Notes: generated from the sequence alone by a model not told the origin. Shown: positions 11,078-23,079, counted from the first letter of the stretch. The stretch is DNA of 64,000 nt from Euryodendron excelsum (GCA_033060915.1 CM065388.1:38582501-38646500); one strand, 5' to 3'. Made by a program: numbers and translations.

Positions 11078-13049
11078 ATCTATTCCTTTTTTATGATGAC
11101 AAAACTATAAGCAGTGTAAGCATATGATTAAAATGAATTACTTCCCCTTAATCCAAGGGTAACTTAATGAGTTAACAGTGTATAATAATAATCAATTCTC
11201 AATAAACAATACCAATCAAGAATTCTGAAGTTTCTCACCCTTTCTCAAGTAATCAATATTCTCCCCCTTTCTATACTTCTCCCAATCAATACTAATACTC
11301 TCCCCCTTGCTATACTTCTCTCATTTTTTTGTCAATTTATCAAAAAGTTATATAAATTGTATTGTAAGACAGGTACAATAGCAAAAAATATTAACATATA
11401 GAATATTTGTTATTAGGAGTTAAACCAACAAATAAGACATTTAATCCATCAAAATCAATAAGAATGATAAGCATTCAAACATATACTAGCATGCAAAATA
11501 TCCAAAAGGAATGATATTCATAAAATATTACAAACCAAACTAAATTGTCTTTAAGATCACAACTCATGTACTTAGAAAATTTAAATACAGAGATGTAATG
11601 CTAATGCAAATTATGCAAGTGAGGAATTGGTCATATCAATTAGATCTTTAGAGAGTTTGGAAGTTAAGGCTCTTAGGATGTTTTGGCAAAAGAGACTAAA
11701 GAGATTTGAGTGGGAATGGTAGGTTGAACTTCAATGGGTGGCACCTCATCAAAAACAATATTTTCCTTGTTAGAGAGTGAAGAGCTTTCTTTTCTTCTTC
11801 TTATTTAGATAGACTGTTTAGAAAATAAAGATGCAAATATGGGAAATGCAAATGCAATGTGGTTCGGGATGTTTTTAAGAGAGGGTGATGGAGAAAGGTC
11901 AAGAGGGGTTGCTACTGTGTTAGAGAATTTTGCCCCAGCCCTTTGTCAAAGCTCATATCTATAAGTGCTGCCTCATGTGTACTCATCCACTTCTGCTGTT
12001 GCTTGAGTCCCTTCTTGCTTTGTTGTAGTGTAGTTCACAGTAATGCTCTTATAATCTCTTCTTTTACCTTGTTGCTCACAGCTACAATCTTTTTATACAT
12101 TTTCATCATATTGTTCTCAACAATCATAAGTCTTGTGATCCTAGAAGTTATTATGGAAAGAATTTTGCTTTACAACTTTTAAAGGCTCTTCTCTTACTTT
12201 AGATATTTCTCCCCTGATAAGAGTATCCTGCCCCTCAGAATAATATCCAATTCTTATTTCTTCATTCAACTACTATCCCATTCTATTCAAAGTAAACTGA
12301 TATACTCATCAGTCTTTGACATCACCTTCTTCTTCACTTCCTCTTCCAAATAACTTAAAGATCTTGATCAAGATTCTTTCATAGGGCAAGCAAGATCTCT
12401 TAGTTTTAACCATATAGATCAATATGTATGTTGCCAAAGTAATTTTTCTTTGCAGAAATCTTTTCAAAATATAAATTATTTTTCATCCAATCACTCTTTT
12501 CTTTTTCAATAATATTTCTTTGACATTTGAGAGGATTCAACCTTTTCGTTCCTCTTCCTGCTTCTCTTTTCTAGTGTACTAGATTTCATTGTTTCCTTTT
12601 TCAAAGCTTTCTCCTTGACCTCTTTCTTCTTTGTGAGAGGTTTGGGTAGACAATGGTTGATGTTGAAAATTTGAATAGGTAAAATGAGAGGCAAAAGTCA
12701 TTCTTAGTGTTTGGGAATGCAACAGATGAAGATCAGTTGACAACAATGATTAAAATATATGCAAAATATATGTATATGTTTGCAGAGGTGTCGACACTTG
12801 TTATAGGTGTTGACACACTAAGATTGCGAAAAACATTCTAGCCCTTTTTATCAAACCAGGTGTTAACACATGAAACACCAGGTGTTAGCACATAACTCTA
12901 GAGTTTGAAAATGACAAGTGTCAACTCTTATAAAAGTTGTTGACCCCTGTACTCATGAAATGCAATTATATGCGTCCAATCAGCAGGCAAATAAGCATAT
13001 GCATAACATTTATATGAACAATTAAACATATATATATTATTAAAATTAA
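11078..13049 (-). other. 3' internal region of the Sirevirus-like element (extra-ORF relic and purine tracts)
   Basis: Between the RT remnant and the 3' LTR lies about 2 kb with no intact frame. A lysine-rich 62-codon minus-strand frame (12694-12506) and following broken frames (ending about 12300) recall the additional ORF that Sireviruses carry downstream of pol; identity is uncertain. 12780-12950 holds several GTGTCGACAC/GTGTTGACAC motifs like those of the LTR. Nearer the LTR, minus-strand purine tracts (AAGGGGGAGA) occur at 11261-11272 and 11300-11310, with weaker ones at 11233-11246. Confidence 0.6.
11233..11310 (-). promoter_or_regulatory. repeated polypurine tracts
   Basis: The plus strand has CTCCCCCTTTCTATACTTCTC and CTCCCCCTTGCTATACTTCT about 40 bp apart, with a weaker CACCCTTTCTC before them. 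On the element strand these are multiple AAGGGGGAG purine tracts upstream of the 3' LTR, a published diagnostic of Sireviruses. Confidence 0.7.
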
Positions 13050-13069
13050 TCAATTGAAGGGATTACACA

Positions 13070-13277
13070 TGATCAATATTCTTAACAGCCATAGTGCATG
13101 ATTATTTAAGATTAGCATGAAATTTAACATACATACACTCACATAACATATGGTTAAATAAAGTAAACAACCAATCATACTTCTATAAATTTTACTTTCA
13201 AAAGGAGTACCTTTTTCATCACCATCCAGATTGGTTGATGTGGTCATGGGATTACTTAATAGCTTGGAGTTCCCCAT
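13070..13277 (-). pseudogene. copia reverse transcriptase C-terminal fragment
   Basis: A 75-codon minus-strand frame carries PMTTSTNLDGDEKGTP followed by YRSMIGCLLYLT, the well-known end of copia RT just before RNase H (usual form YRxMIGSLLYLTASRPD). The catalytic part of RT (YVDD box) and the integrase that should precede it are absent: sequence passes straight from the protease start into this block near 13275, which marks a large internal deletion. Confidence 0.85.
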
Positions 13278-13440
13278 ATCAAATCTTTGTTATTATCACT
13301 GAAGGTTGCCATTCCTTCATTCTTTGGTATGAACTTGGTGAATTGAGACTCAATACCAATCATGTGTCTTAAGCAACTACTATCCAAGTACCAATGGTCT
13401 TTCTTTGTGTTGGATGGTAGGCAAACCTACAATAAAGACA
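13278..13440 (-). pseudogene. copia protease start fragment
   Basis: The minus strand encodes WYLDSSCLRHMIG, the copia pattern W-LDSG-S-HM around the aspartic-protease active site, here with Ser for the Gly of D-S-G. The sequence continues for about 25 residues (FIPKNEGMATFSDNN) and then joins the RT fragment. Confidence 0.8.
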
Positions 13441-13699
13441 ATACAAGTTTTGTTCTTTGGTACCCACATTATCTTGGGTCCTTAAGGGTTAGTATTCAAT
13501 GTTCTTTTTGGAACCCAAGTCTCTTTTGCAGCATATAATTTGTTCAAAAGAAAACATTGATCAGCTTTGTATCATTTCTTGAGGCAATAATAACATCTAA
13601 TCTAAGTTTATCTAAAAAAAAGCATTAAACTGATTTTTGGAAACCTTTTATTTTTTAAAGGATTATATACAATCCTAGCTTTATCAAGAGAACTTTTTT

Positions 13700-15009
13700 G
13701 CTTTCCAAGAATGGTGTCCAATTTTTTTTTTTCCTTTAACACACTTGGCAAGAGACTTGTCTAAATTTTTCACTTTTTCTTTTAAAACTTCATTTTTCTT
13801 TTTCAAAAGATCATTTGCAAAATGTAAGTCCTCATTTTCTTTCTTAAGAAAAACAATCATCTTTTTTAGAAGACCATTCTTTATATCAAATTTCTTAAAT
13901 TCAGCAAATAAATCACCAAATGCATCTTATAATTCATCAAAAGTAAATTCAAAATTTTTAGAAAATGATGCCTCAGCTTCCTCTTCTTGAGCCATTAAGC
14001 ACAAATTTGCAACTTCTAATATCTCAAGTTCTTCTTCAGAACTTGATCATTCATTGTCACTCTAGGTTACAATCAATGTCTTTCTTCCTTTGCCTTTCTT
14101 TCGTTTCTTCTTTAGTAGAGGACATTCAGGCTTTATGTGTCCAAGCTTCTCACATGCAAAGCAAATGATGGAAGAGTCATTCTTGCTAGGATCTTTTTTA
14201 GTATCTGATTTCATTCCTCTTTTCCACTTCTTTTTCATGAATCTCTTAAATTTTCTTATAAGCACAGCAAGTTTTTCATCTTGTTCATATTGTGAAGTAA
14301 TAGATTTGAAAGCAATGACCCTCTTCTTTTTCTCATCTTCTTCTTGAATATTTTACCATTGTGTCAGCTTATAAGTCATGAGAGATCCAAGTAATTCCTC
14401 AAATGGCAAATTGTTGAGATCATTTGCTTCTTATATAGCAGTCACCTTAGCTTCCTAAGCTTTTGGTAAAGTTCTAAGAATTTTTCGCACCTGCTCACTG
14501 TTAAAATAAATCTTTTCAAGAGATTTCAATTCATTAATAACATTAGTTAACCTTGTAAACATTTCACTAATGGATTCTCCATATAACATTTTAAACATTT
14601 CATAATTATGCACAAGAATATTTATCTTAGACTCCATAACCTAGTTTGTGCCTTCATGAGTCACCTCCAATCTGTCCCAAATCTCTTTTATTGATTCATA
14701 TGTAGAAATTCCATTAAATTCATTTGGGTCTAATACGCAATAAAGTAAATTCATGGCCTTAGCATTAGCTTGTAAAAGCCTTAAATCATTTTCATCCCAT
14801 TTATTCTCAGGTTTGGGAATAACTGCTCTTTCAATAGTTTTCGTATGAAACTTAGGACCATTTACAATAATCCTCTATAACTCGTAATCTATTGATTGAA
14901 TATAGATTTTCACACGGTTCTTCCAATAGTTGTAATTTGTTTCATTAAACATGGGGGGTCTATTTGTGAATTGACCTTCTTCAATAGAAGATCTAATATT
15001 GGTTGCCAT
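13700..15009 (-). pseudogene. Sirevirus-like gag, broken
   Basis: ATG at 15009-15007 starts a Gag N-terminus (RPPMFNETNYNYWKNRV) with the NYxxWK box of the copia Gag family. A TAG at 14877-14875 interrupts after about 44 codons; the usual residue there would be Trp. The frame continues past the stop with LLQANAKAMNLLYCVL, then VMESKINILVHNYEMFKML and SEMFTRLTNVINELKSL (14637-14458), all UBN2-domain motifs. More stops follow. A CX2CX4HX4C zinc knuckle (CFACEKLGHIKPEC) lies at 14163-14122 before a lysine-rich tail. Coding capacity is lost. Confidence 0.88.
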
Positions 15010-15051
15010 AGATCTACTCCTAGGATGTTAAGGTTATATGAAGAGCACCTA

Positions 15052-15062
15052 CTCTGATACCA
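15052..15062 (-). other. primer-binding site of the Sirevirus-like element
   Basis: The minus strand reads TGGTATCAGAG, two bases inside the LTR end at 15065. It is complementary to initiator tRNA-Met. Confidence 0.9.
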
Positions 15063-15064
15063 AT

Positions 15065-16589
15065 TGTTGGCTCGAAACAATAACCCAATAAGGGGGTGAA
15101 TTGGGTTTTTTAAAAAATAAGGCAATAAAACCAATATGAAAAATATAAGAATGAATGGATTAGTAAATCAAGGCATGATATGAATGCAAGCCAGTCAATG
15201 CAACGCAGCAAGTAAGATAATGTAGTGCAAAAAATAAAATAAAGCAAGGAAGACACCAAGATTTTACAGAGATTCATTGTTCTTTTGCCTACGTCCGCTA
15301 TTCCTTTATTCTTTTAAGGGGATCCTCCACTATGTAAAAGTCCTCTTTACACAGCTTGCTATTTCTCCGAATGCTAACTCACTTTTATAAGAGTTTACAC
15401 CAAACTCTTAAACCCGAAGTGAATTTATCTAAGATTCACTTAAAATTACAAATGTTTTTGCCTAAGAACACTCAAACTTATAGGTTACAACCCAACCTAA
15501 TAGTAAAGACGTAGTTTGATACAATGGGTGCTCTCACAAAGAGTAAATATATAAGTTTCAGCTCAATAAATTACCTCACAGATAAGGAACAAGAAGAATA
15601 TATCAATGAAGTGCAGAGTATGTTGGCAAATCTAATGTATAGCCTTTATGATCTTGTATCTTGCTACATAAATGCTTTAGAGACCTTACATATATAGTCT
15701 TGTATCATATCTAGCCGTTAGAGAGTGGAAGGAGTGCTTTTAATACGAATTGAGTGTTGTAGGACATTCAAAAATATTACTGTTACTGCCCAGATTTCTT
15801 TTAGGTGTCGACTCTTATATAAGATTGTCAACACTTGCTCTTTCAGTTCTCTTATCCGACCTCTCTAAAACCACCGGTGTCAACTCTCGTATAAGGGTGT
15901 CGACACTTTCTGCTTCAATTCTCTTACCCGACTTCTTTGGAATCACAGGTGTCGACTCTCTTATAAGGGTGTCAACACTTACTGCTTCAGTTCTCTTTTT
16001 CAAGGTAATAAGTCTAGAAGGGGTTAGCTCCTTTAAAAGGGTGTCAGCACGTGCCTTACTTCTTCAACCTTCATTATGAGTTAAACAACTGGCTTCAAAA
16101 ATCGTTAATAGCTTCTTCAATTTATCCAATAAGTCCTTCAAGACATCAAGTCTCCAAAACTCCTTCTTCAAACAAACTTGAACATGTAGAGTAATTTTAA
16201 TCTCCTCTTCGAGATGAAGTTGATTTAATAAATTTTTTATAAGGCTCCTCTAATAATCTTCAAATTCTTCAATCCATTATGGTAAGCTTTCAAAGCTTCT
16301 CTTCCTTTCTTTAATGTTTGTGGATCATTATGAGCACCTTCAATTTCTTCAAGAATAAGATTAACCAGATAATCTTCTTGTAAGGTTGACCAACTAATCA
16401 TCCAATCAACACATTCAACCTCTTTTTGTCAAACTTCCATACTTTAAACTTCAAACCACCTTCTCATGATGATTATTCTTAAACAAAGAATGAGATGAAA
16501 ATAATAAATAGATTTATACACATAACTAAATTCATTAGTAAAATAATATAATGTTTTGTTATCATCAAAATCAAGACATGGAGTCAACA
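15065..16589 (-). repeat. 5' LTR of the Sirevirus-like element (1525 bp)
   Basis: Plus-strand start TGTTGGCTCGAAAC, end GGAGTCAACA. On the element strand it starts TGTTGACTCC, as do the two other Sirevirus-like LTRs in the window. It holds three tandem units of about 65 bp built on GGTGTCGACTCTTATATAAG and GTGTCAACACTT (about 15805-16010), against two in the 3' LTR. Confidence 0.92.
15691..15722 (-). promoter_or_regulatory. LTR core promoter: MSA-like element plus TATA
   Basis: The minus strand shows TCTAACGGCTA (15722-15712) and, 15 bp downstream, TATATA (15696-15691). The GTCGAC repeats lie just upstream. The same layout occurs in the solo LTRs at 20343-22283 and 51674-53984. Confidence 0.55.
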
Positions 16590-16594
16590 ATACC

Positions 16595-17600
16595 AAATCT
16601 TTCAAAATGACAAAATCCTTTTTCACAAAAAATTCTAGTGTTTCAAAAAACAACCCAACATTAAATCCTAAGTCTATATGTACACTCTAGAGTCAAACTG
16701 AAAAGATATGTGACATTAGTTTCTTTCAAACCGAGTCAAGTTTGAACTACATCTAACCTGATTCTTGCATTGTGAAGATATATAACTGCCTAAATAAGGC
16801 CTGGTTGACAGCTTTAAGTCGAAGTTCAATCCATGAATCTTAGGCCCCAAACATTTCCCCGAGGAATGAGAATTTGATCTTTTTTTAAGCTGAAGTTTTT
16901 TTTATGAACCTCCGGCTCAAGAAATTTCTCCCAAGAGTGAGAAAGTGACCTTTTTAAGTTAGGATTCTATCCAAAAATCTAGGCCAAAAAACCTAGTCGT
17001 AGTTTCCCCAAGCAGGAAATTCTGTCATCCCTTCCTCAAAGAGAGAAAATCTTATTTCATCGTATTAGGTTTAAGTATCTTTGCACTATATACACTGGTA
17101 GCCTAAACTACGTTTGACTTGATTCATGCACCGTTAGGATAAGTAGATAGTCTGAGTTCTCTTCTTGGACTTGGTCGCCATATCCCTAACAAGTAAAAAA
17201 TTCCATATCATCATTTCCCAAAGGAGTGGAAAGTCAGCTTTTTAAATTGAAGTTTTTTCGTGAACATCAAGCCCCAAATGTTTCCCCGAGAAGTGAAAAA
17301 CCACTTTCTGCCTTTTAAGTTGTATATCTATCCATGAGTCTGAGCCATCATAATGGAAAATCCTTTTTATATTACTAGGTCTAGGCACCTCTACATAACA
17401 TCAACCCGAGTTCTCTTCTCAAGCACATTCACTTTTCCCCCATAGAGCGAGGAACCCCTTGTCATCTCTACAAGTCAGAGTCTTGTTTATACACTCGAGC
17501 CCTATATAAACACCTCACCTTTTTCCCAAGGAGTGAAAAACCATTTCAAGTTCAGTCTGAACTACGTTTGACCTATTCTTGCATTGATAGAATACATAGG
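16595..17600. repeat. old diverged tandem-like repeats
   Basis: Phrases recur with variation every 100-300 bases: CCCCGAGgAaTGAGAA (near 16857, 17286), TTTTTAAgcTGAAGTTTTTT (near 16893, 17239), ATCCATGAaTCT (near 16832, 17331) and GTTTGAACTACATCTAACCTG-like lines (near 16741, 17103, 17556). This looks like an ancient internally repetitive element. No coding frame is seen. Confidence 0.45.
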
Positions 17601-19300
17601 TTGTAATACCCCAAATCATTACATTTCATTTTATGCATTTTATATCGCATTACATATATTTAATTAAGTATATGTATAGGTCTTACATGCCGATTTGATG
17701 GATTGAATTGAATGGAATTTGAATCAGAGTATATTCTGAATTAGGGATTTTTCATAATTAAATTAGAGGCTTGATTTCACTCTGTAAGAATACACAATTA
17801 AGTTAATCCATATGTTTAGTTAATTTGCTTTAATGCTAATTTATTTCTAAAACTTTTTGTAAAATTAAATTATGGTGAATTATCCAAATGGGATCAATTG
17901 AGTTTTGAGTATAATTAGCTTAATTGGTGTTATTAGTTAATATTACTTGTACTTGATTAGACCTAACCCCACTTACCTAGTGGGAGTTAACCATCCCGCA
18001 CTACCTTCATGTTTGGTCCATTTGCATATGTAAAGAGACCAAATTGCATTGTAAAGAGAATGAGTCTAATGTGTAGAGACACTCCACTAACCCCACACAC
18101 ACTTGTATCTTCTCCCATTGCTAGACTCATATGCATTTGTAAAGAGAGAGCGAGTGGAGTTTATACAGAAAACTTGTGTTTGGTAGGAGAGAAAAGAGAA
18201 GAGAAAGTGAAGGAAGCTAATATAAAGTTTGGATTAAAGTAGGAATTCCACTTTATCCTTGCATTTATGTAATTATTTGCCTTACACACTCACTAGGACC
18301 CTTGCATATTTCAAAAGTTATGCATTTGAGTCCAATAACTTGAAACCATAAATAATTAGACTTTGAAACCCATATTTTCACTTGTTTGTGACTTGAGATC
18401 CGTAAACCACACATGAAATGGCAACCTCACAAGGCTTCTTATATGCAACCAATAGGGTAAAGAGAGACCAAATTGCATCATGTAAAGAGAATGAGTCAAA
18501 GGTGTAGACACTCCACTAAACCCACACACATGTGTATCTTCTTCTATTGCTAGACTTGTATGCCTTTATAAAGAGAGAGCAATTAGAGTTTATACAAAAA
18601 AAAAAAAAAAACTTGTGTTTGGCAAGAGGGAAAAGAGGAGAGAAAGTGAAGAAAGCTAAAGAAACCCATAAAAAGATTGGGTTAAAGTAGGAATTCCACT
18701 TTATCTTTGCATAATGTAATTACACACTCATTAGAACTTGAAACCCTAAATTCTGAGACTTAAAAACCTATACTTTCACTTGTTTGTGACTTAAATTCGT
18801 AAACCCTTATGATTCATCATTATTAATGTTAGGCTCCATGAAAATACTTTGCATGTTGATTGTGAGTTGAATTTATTATCTTTATACGATCACTCCATAC
18901 TTTTCTAGACAAAAGTTCTTAATACTTAAAATTTTTCTATGAGACCAAAACCATCAGAAAATTGACTTCTCTGCCTTTCAATGTATGTTGTATGTAATGT
19001 CTCCATATAATCCAACACCATCACCAATAATAATACAAATAAGATAATAAGATATTCAATTCAGTAGAAGTAAGAATATCTTTAACCCCACCTCAATCCG
19101 CTGTGTTAAACAAAAGTTGAATCTTTCCTTAGGTGGAACTGGATTGTCTTTAACTCCTCTAAACCTATCATACACCACGACACCATTCTTACAAAATTAC
19201 AATACCATATATAATTGCTCACAATCCATGTATGTTCATAGCTTATAATTCATCAACATAAGAGATAACACCTTCAAATGACATATTAGAAAGTTAAAGA
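17601..19300. repeat. LTR-like or satellite-like repeat with a 440-bp direct duplication
   Basis: The stretch begins TTGTAATACCCCAAATCATT, like the start of several plant LTRs. Two direct copies of about 300 bp start near 18019 and 18453 (period about 435 bp) and share AAAGAGACCAAATTGCAT, ACACTCCACTAA and GTAGGAATTCCACTTTATC. A related segment in reverse orientation (CACTTTCTCTTTTGCCAAACACA) occurs near 19980-20010. I cannot define the ends. Confidence 0.5.
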
Positions 19301-19640
19301 AAAAGTGTCAATTCCTAAAACATAGGTGTTAACCCTTCAGACACAAGTGTCAACCCCCCAGATACAAGTGTCAACCCTCCAAACACAAGGTATCAACCCC
19401 TCCAATCACAGGAGTCGTCCCTTGGAAACAAATAGTAAAGTTTTGTCAAAATATTAAAAAGTGTCCATACCTTGAGAAAATGAGTCAACCCTTTGAACAG
19501 ATACCCAAAACGATGAAATAAACGCAAATGTGTCAACACCTTCTAAAAAGTGTCAACACCTCAATTTACGTATTTCAAAATAGAAACTCTCAGGACAAAA
19601 GTGTCAACTCCCAAATAAAAAGTGTTGACACCTAGCCATT
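19301..19640. repeat. GTGTCAACCC minisatellite
   Basis: About six imperfect units of 21-22 bp (AAGTGTCAACCCCCCAGA) run from 19301 to 19430, followed by scattered GTGTCAACACCT and GTGTTGACACCT motifs to 19640. The motif matches the GTCGAC/GTCAAC repeats in the Sirevirus LTRs, so this may be a relic of such an LTR. Confidence 0.65.
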
Positions 19641-20337
19641 CAAATATAAAAAAATTAAAGTTCTTAGAATTCATCACAATCAACCACATGGAAGCATGAT
19701 ACTTATGAAGATGCACATCACCTTATAAAAGTATGCCACAAAATCATCAATAGTTTTACTCCTTCCATTCATTTATAGACTTTACAACACATAATTAGAC
19801 TCAATCTCCCAACGTGTGATTCTTAACACAAATTCTTAACATAAACTACTTTTAGAGAGATCTCTAACCAAGCCAATGAAATAAATATAAACATAAAATT
19901 TATTCCTTACCTCTAATAAAGGGCATACAATCTCCTCCTCCAATCTCTTCTCTTTCCTTTCTTTTCCTCTCTTTTTCTCACACTTTCTCTTTTGCCAAAC
20001 ACATGTTACTACACAAGCACTTCCTTTCTCTCTCTCCTATCTTTTCTTGATTTAAACACTATAGATATAATCTTATATCTAATTATACACATGTCAAACA
20101 CACACATGTGGTGTAGATGAAGCACACACCCATGTGGCACTTGAATACTAGGACACCTAACACCTTGATTAGTGATAATTAATCCTCGTTTAAGATAATT
20201 AATCAAGTTTAAGTGTAAATGAGAATACAAGAGAATTATGAGCATTAAACTATATCATCCAAGCACCTTGACTAAACTAATCAACATGTAATTAAACTAA
20301 TGATTTTAATGAATGTATGGATGTCACATGTTATGTT
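19641..20337. other. AT-rich spacer before the solo LTR
   Basis: Contains a pyrimidine-rich stretch (19930-20040) that is partly the reverse complement of the repeat at 18600-18650. No gene seen. Confidence 0.4.
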
Positions 20338-22288
20338 TATGATGTTGGCCCAAAGGCAATCCAAGAGGGGGGGTGAATTGGATTTTTCAAAGATTTAAAG
20401 CAATTAAGATTAATTAAAATTAATCTAATCAATCTGACAGTAATCAATCTATGTATAATGCCATGTAATCAAAGTAAGAATGGAAAACAGAGCAATAGAA
20501 AGAACACAAAGAATTACTGAGGTTTAACCACAAATCGTGGTCTACGTCCTCACCCCAAGATCCCTTTGAAGTCTTCATCCACTATGTAATCTCCAATTAC
20601 AAATGGATGCTGATTGACCAAGTGCTCAACTCACTCTTTATACAAGAACTTCTTCCCAAGTTCTTCAGCCATCAAGTAGTTTTGTCCAAGATCCACTCAA
20701 ACTTACAAGAGTTTTTCTTCCACAAGAGAACTCTCAAACTCTCGCTTACAAATGTATAAAGATATACAGATGATGTACAAACTCTCTAACAAGAGTGGAT
20801 TAAACAATCAAAGCTTACACAGTGAAGACAAAGAGAATGTTCAGAATATTCAGTTTTAATCAGTGAGTGGATGTTTGTTTCTTGTGTCTCTTCTTGTATA
20901 AATGCAGTTAGAAGCTTGTATATAAACCCCTGTATTGATTTCATCCGTTGAAGGTTGTTGGGGTTCATTTAATACACGTCCATTCTATTATAACATTAGA
21001 AAAAACTAGCCGTTATGTCCTAGGGGTCGACTCTTAGGCTTAATGGGTCGACTCTTCTGGTCTGCATTTTCCAGTTGTTGTCCACTGCCTCCAAGGGTTG
21101 ACTCTTCAATCCCATGAGTCAGCTCATTGATCATTCTGTCTTCAAGTCATTTTGCTTCTGTCTTCATGAGTCGACTCTTCATTTTCATGAGGCAACTCTT
21201 TGCACAAAAATCTTGCTTCAGTCTTTATAAATCGATTCTTTATATTTAAGGGTCGGCTCATTGATCATTTGGTCTTCAACTCTTTGTTTCTGTCTTCATG
21301 AATCGGCTCTTCATTTCCATGAGTCGGCTCATTGCCTAGAAATCATCATTCTGTCTTCCAATGATCAAGTTCATTTTCAGCCATATTATAAGATCTTCAA
21401 AGAGTCTTCTCTTTGGGGTATGATGATCAATCAAACTCTTTAACTTATCAAAGTTAACTTTTATTCAACTTGGATTGAATCAATCACTTAATATTCATCT
21501 TTTCTTGACTTTCAAATTGTCAGGGCTTCATCTTATTAATGTTAATCTCTTCTTCTTTGTTGCAAAGCTTGCTCTTTCATTATGGAGCTTTCTCTTCCAA
21601 TACCAAGCTTTCCCTTTTATGTAGAGCATCAAAATGTTTCATTGCTGATTTCTTCTCTTTGCTAGCAAATCTTCTTTCTTCTTTGGAATGACCTCAATGA
21701 GACTTTTATAAGCTTGATGAAATCTCTTCATACATATTGTCTTCATTGATTATTCATATCTTAGAAGAATTCTTTGCTTGGATTTCATGTAGAGATCAGG
21801 CAATCAAGATGAATCTTCTTCTTAAGCAACTTCCAATCACATTATCTTGAATCGACCTTTTGCACACTTGATGAAGTCTTCTTTTGAGCTTTTTCAATCC
21901 CTTCACAATTGAATTATCTTCAACTGACTTTTGCACACTTTAAAGAAGTCTTCAATCTTTTTGGGTGCAAGTCAACTTCATTGAGTCTATGTATACTTGA
22001 TGAAAGTCTTATTTGAACACCTTCAATCTCTTCTAATGCAAATAATCTGTTTGAAGTAGAAATACGCATCAATGCTTTGTTTGGTTCATTACATAGCTAT
22101 TGGAGTTCATTGCTTGATCTTGAGCTTGCTATGCATTCACTTTAACATGTATTAGACTTAAAGTTAAATTTTAAATCTAAATTATACACTTTATTAATAT
22201 GCACACTAAGTCAATGTATTAGTAAAATAACACAAGATTTAGTTATTATCAAAATCATCATAGAGACCAACCATGAGTCAACATATGA
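20338..22288 (-). mobile_element. solo LTR, Sirevirus-like, with TATGA target duplication
   Basis: LTR 20343-22283 (1941 bp) lies between perfect 5-bp repeats TATGA (20338-20342 and 22284-22288). Plus-strand start TGTTGGCCC and end CATGAGTCAACA match the ends of the LTRs at 9569 and 15065. Shared internal blocks include GGGGGTGAATTGG, the TACGTCCTC..CCACTATGTAA block and TAGCCGTT. No internal region is left, so it arose by LTR-LTR recombination. GTCGAC-type repeats lie at 21020-21340. Minus-oriented. Confidence 0.9.
20919..21017 (-). promoter_or_regulatory. solo-LTR core promoter: MSA-like element and TATA
   Basis: The minus strand reads CATAACGGCTA at 21017-21007 (10 of 11 matches to YCYAACGGYYA) and TTTATATAC at about 20926-20918, with the GTCGACTC repeats upstream (21020 onward). 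Same order as in the other Sirevirus-like LTRs. Confidence 0.45.
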
Positions 22289-23079
22289 AACTGCGATATT
22301 CGAAAAGCATGTTGTCGCACCCCGATTTTCGACTCGAATCTAAGTCTTGACTCAGGAAGAATTGGTACCCTCTCTGTTAGAACCGACCCTTAAAAGGGGG
22401 GGGGGGGGGTTTGATCTTAAAAATTGATTTGAATAAAGCCTTTTTTGAAAAAGTTCAGAGTTGCCACCTAATATAGTTAAAGATGTGTTAGGTCACCTAA
22501 AACTAAGTATAATCAAAAGAATAAACTTAGGTGTTTTAGAAATACTTTGAAAATACCTTCTAGAGAAGGTTTTGAAAAATAAGGTTTTCTTAGCAACCTT
22601 TTGAAAATGTTTGAAAACCCTTTTGAAACATGACTCCATTTTGGTCTTGAAACTAGAAATCTATAGTTCAAGAATTAGTTACGTGTAAAGAAGATATCTT
22701 ACGATCATCACCCTACCTTGCCATTTTTGTACCTATATGTCAATTCACCATTAGTCTACTCATGAATATCCTGTTACTAATATCCACTATATCCGCTTAT
22801 GTTATTTTGAAAATAAGGGTTTGGCCATCACTTTGAGGATGTGTGATGTATGATGCATGTTTTCAAAAAGATTTTTTAAAGAATAGGAAGTTTTTGAAAT
22901 TTAATTTTGAAGAGTAGTTTTGATGGAAGGAAAGTTTTAAAAGGATGTTTGACTTGAAATAAGAGTTATGACCGCACTTATTTAGGTTTTTTATGTATCT
23001 CATTTGGCAATAATCAAGTTATTCATAGTTTGTGCGAGAACACGATTTGGAAATAAACTCCAAGAAGCCTTGGAAGGTT

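Larger units (their letters stand above)
9564..16594 (-). mobile_element. Sirevirus-like Ty1/copia element, full span, internally deleted, with TSD
   Basis: Two 1.5-kb direct repeats (9569-11077 and 15065-16589) bound an internal region and are flanked by the perfect 5-bp duplication ATACC (9564-9568 and 16590-16594). On the minus strand the order is 5' LTR, PBS, gag with zinc knuckle, a protease start, then directly the RT C-terminus, a poorly preserved 3' region, repeated purine tracts and the 3' LTR. Long LTRs, the iMet PBS, extra sequence between pol and the 3' LTR, and repeated AAGGGGGAGA tracts are features of the Sirevirus (SIRE1/Maximus) lineage. Stops, frameshifts and loss of integrase and most of RT make it non-autonomous. 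Confidence 0.9.

Noticed and set aside
17600..19327. A solo LTR with TAGGT target duplication, starting TGTAATACCCC
   Set aside because: TAGGT at 19323 belongs to the GTGTCAACCC minisatellite, whose units begin before it, so the match is probably chance.
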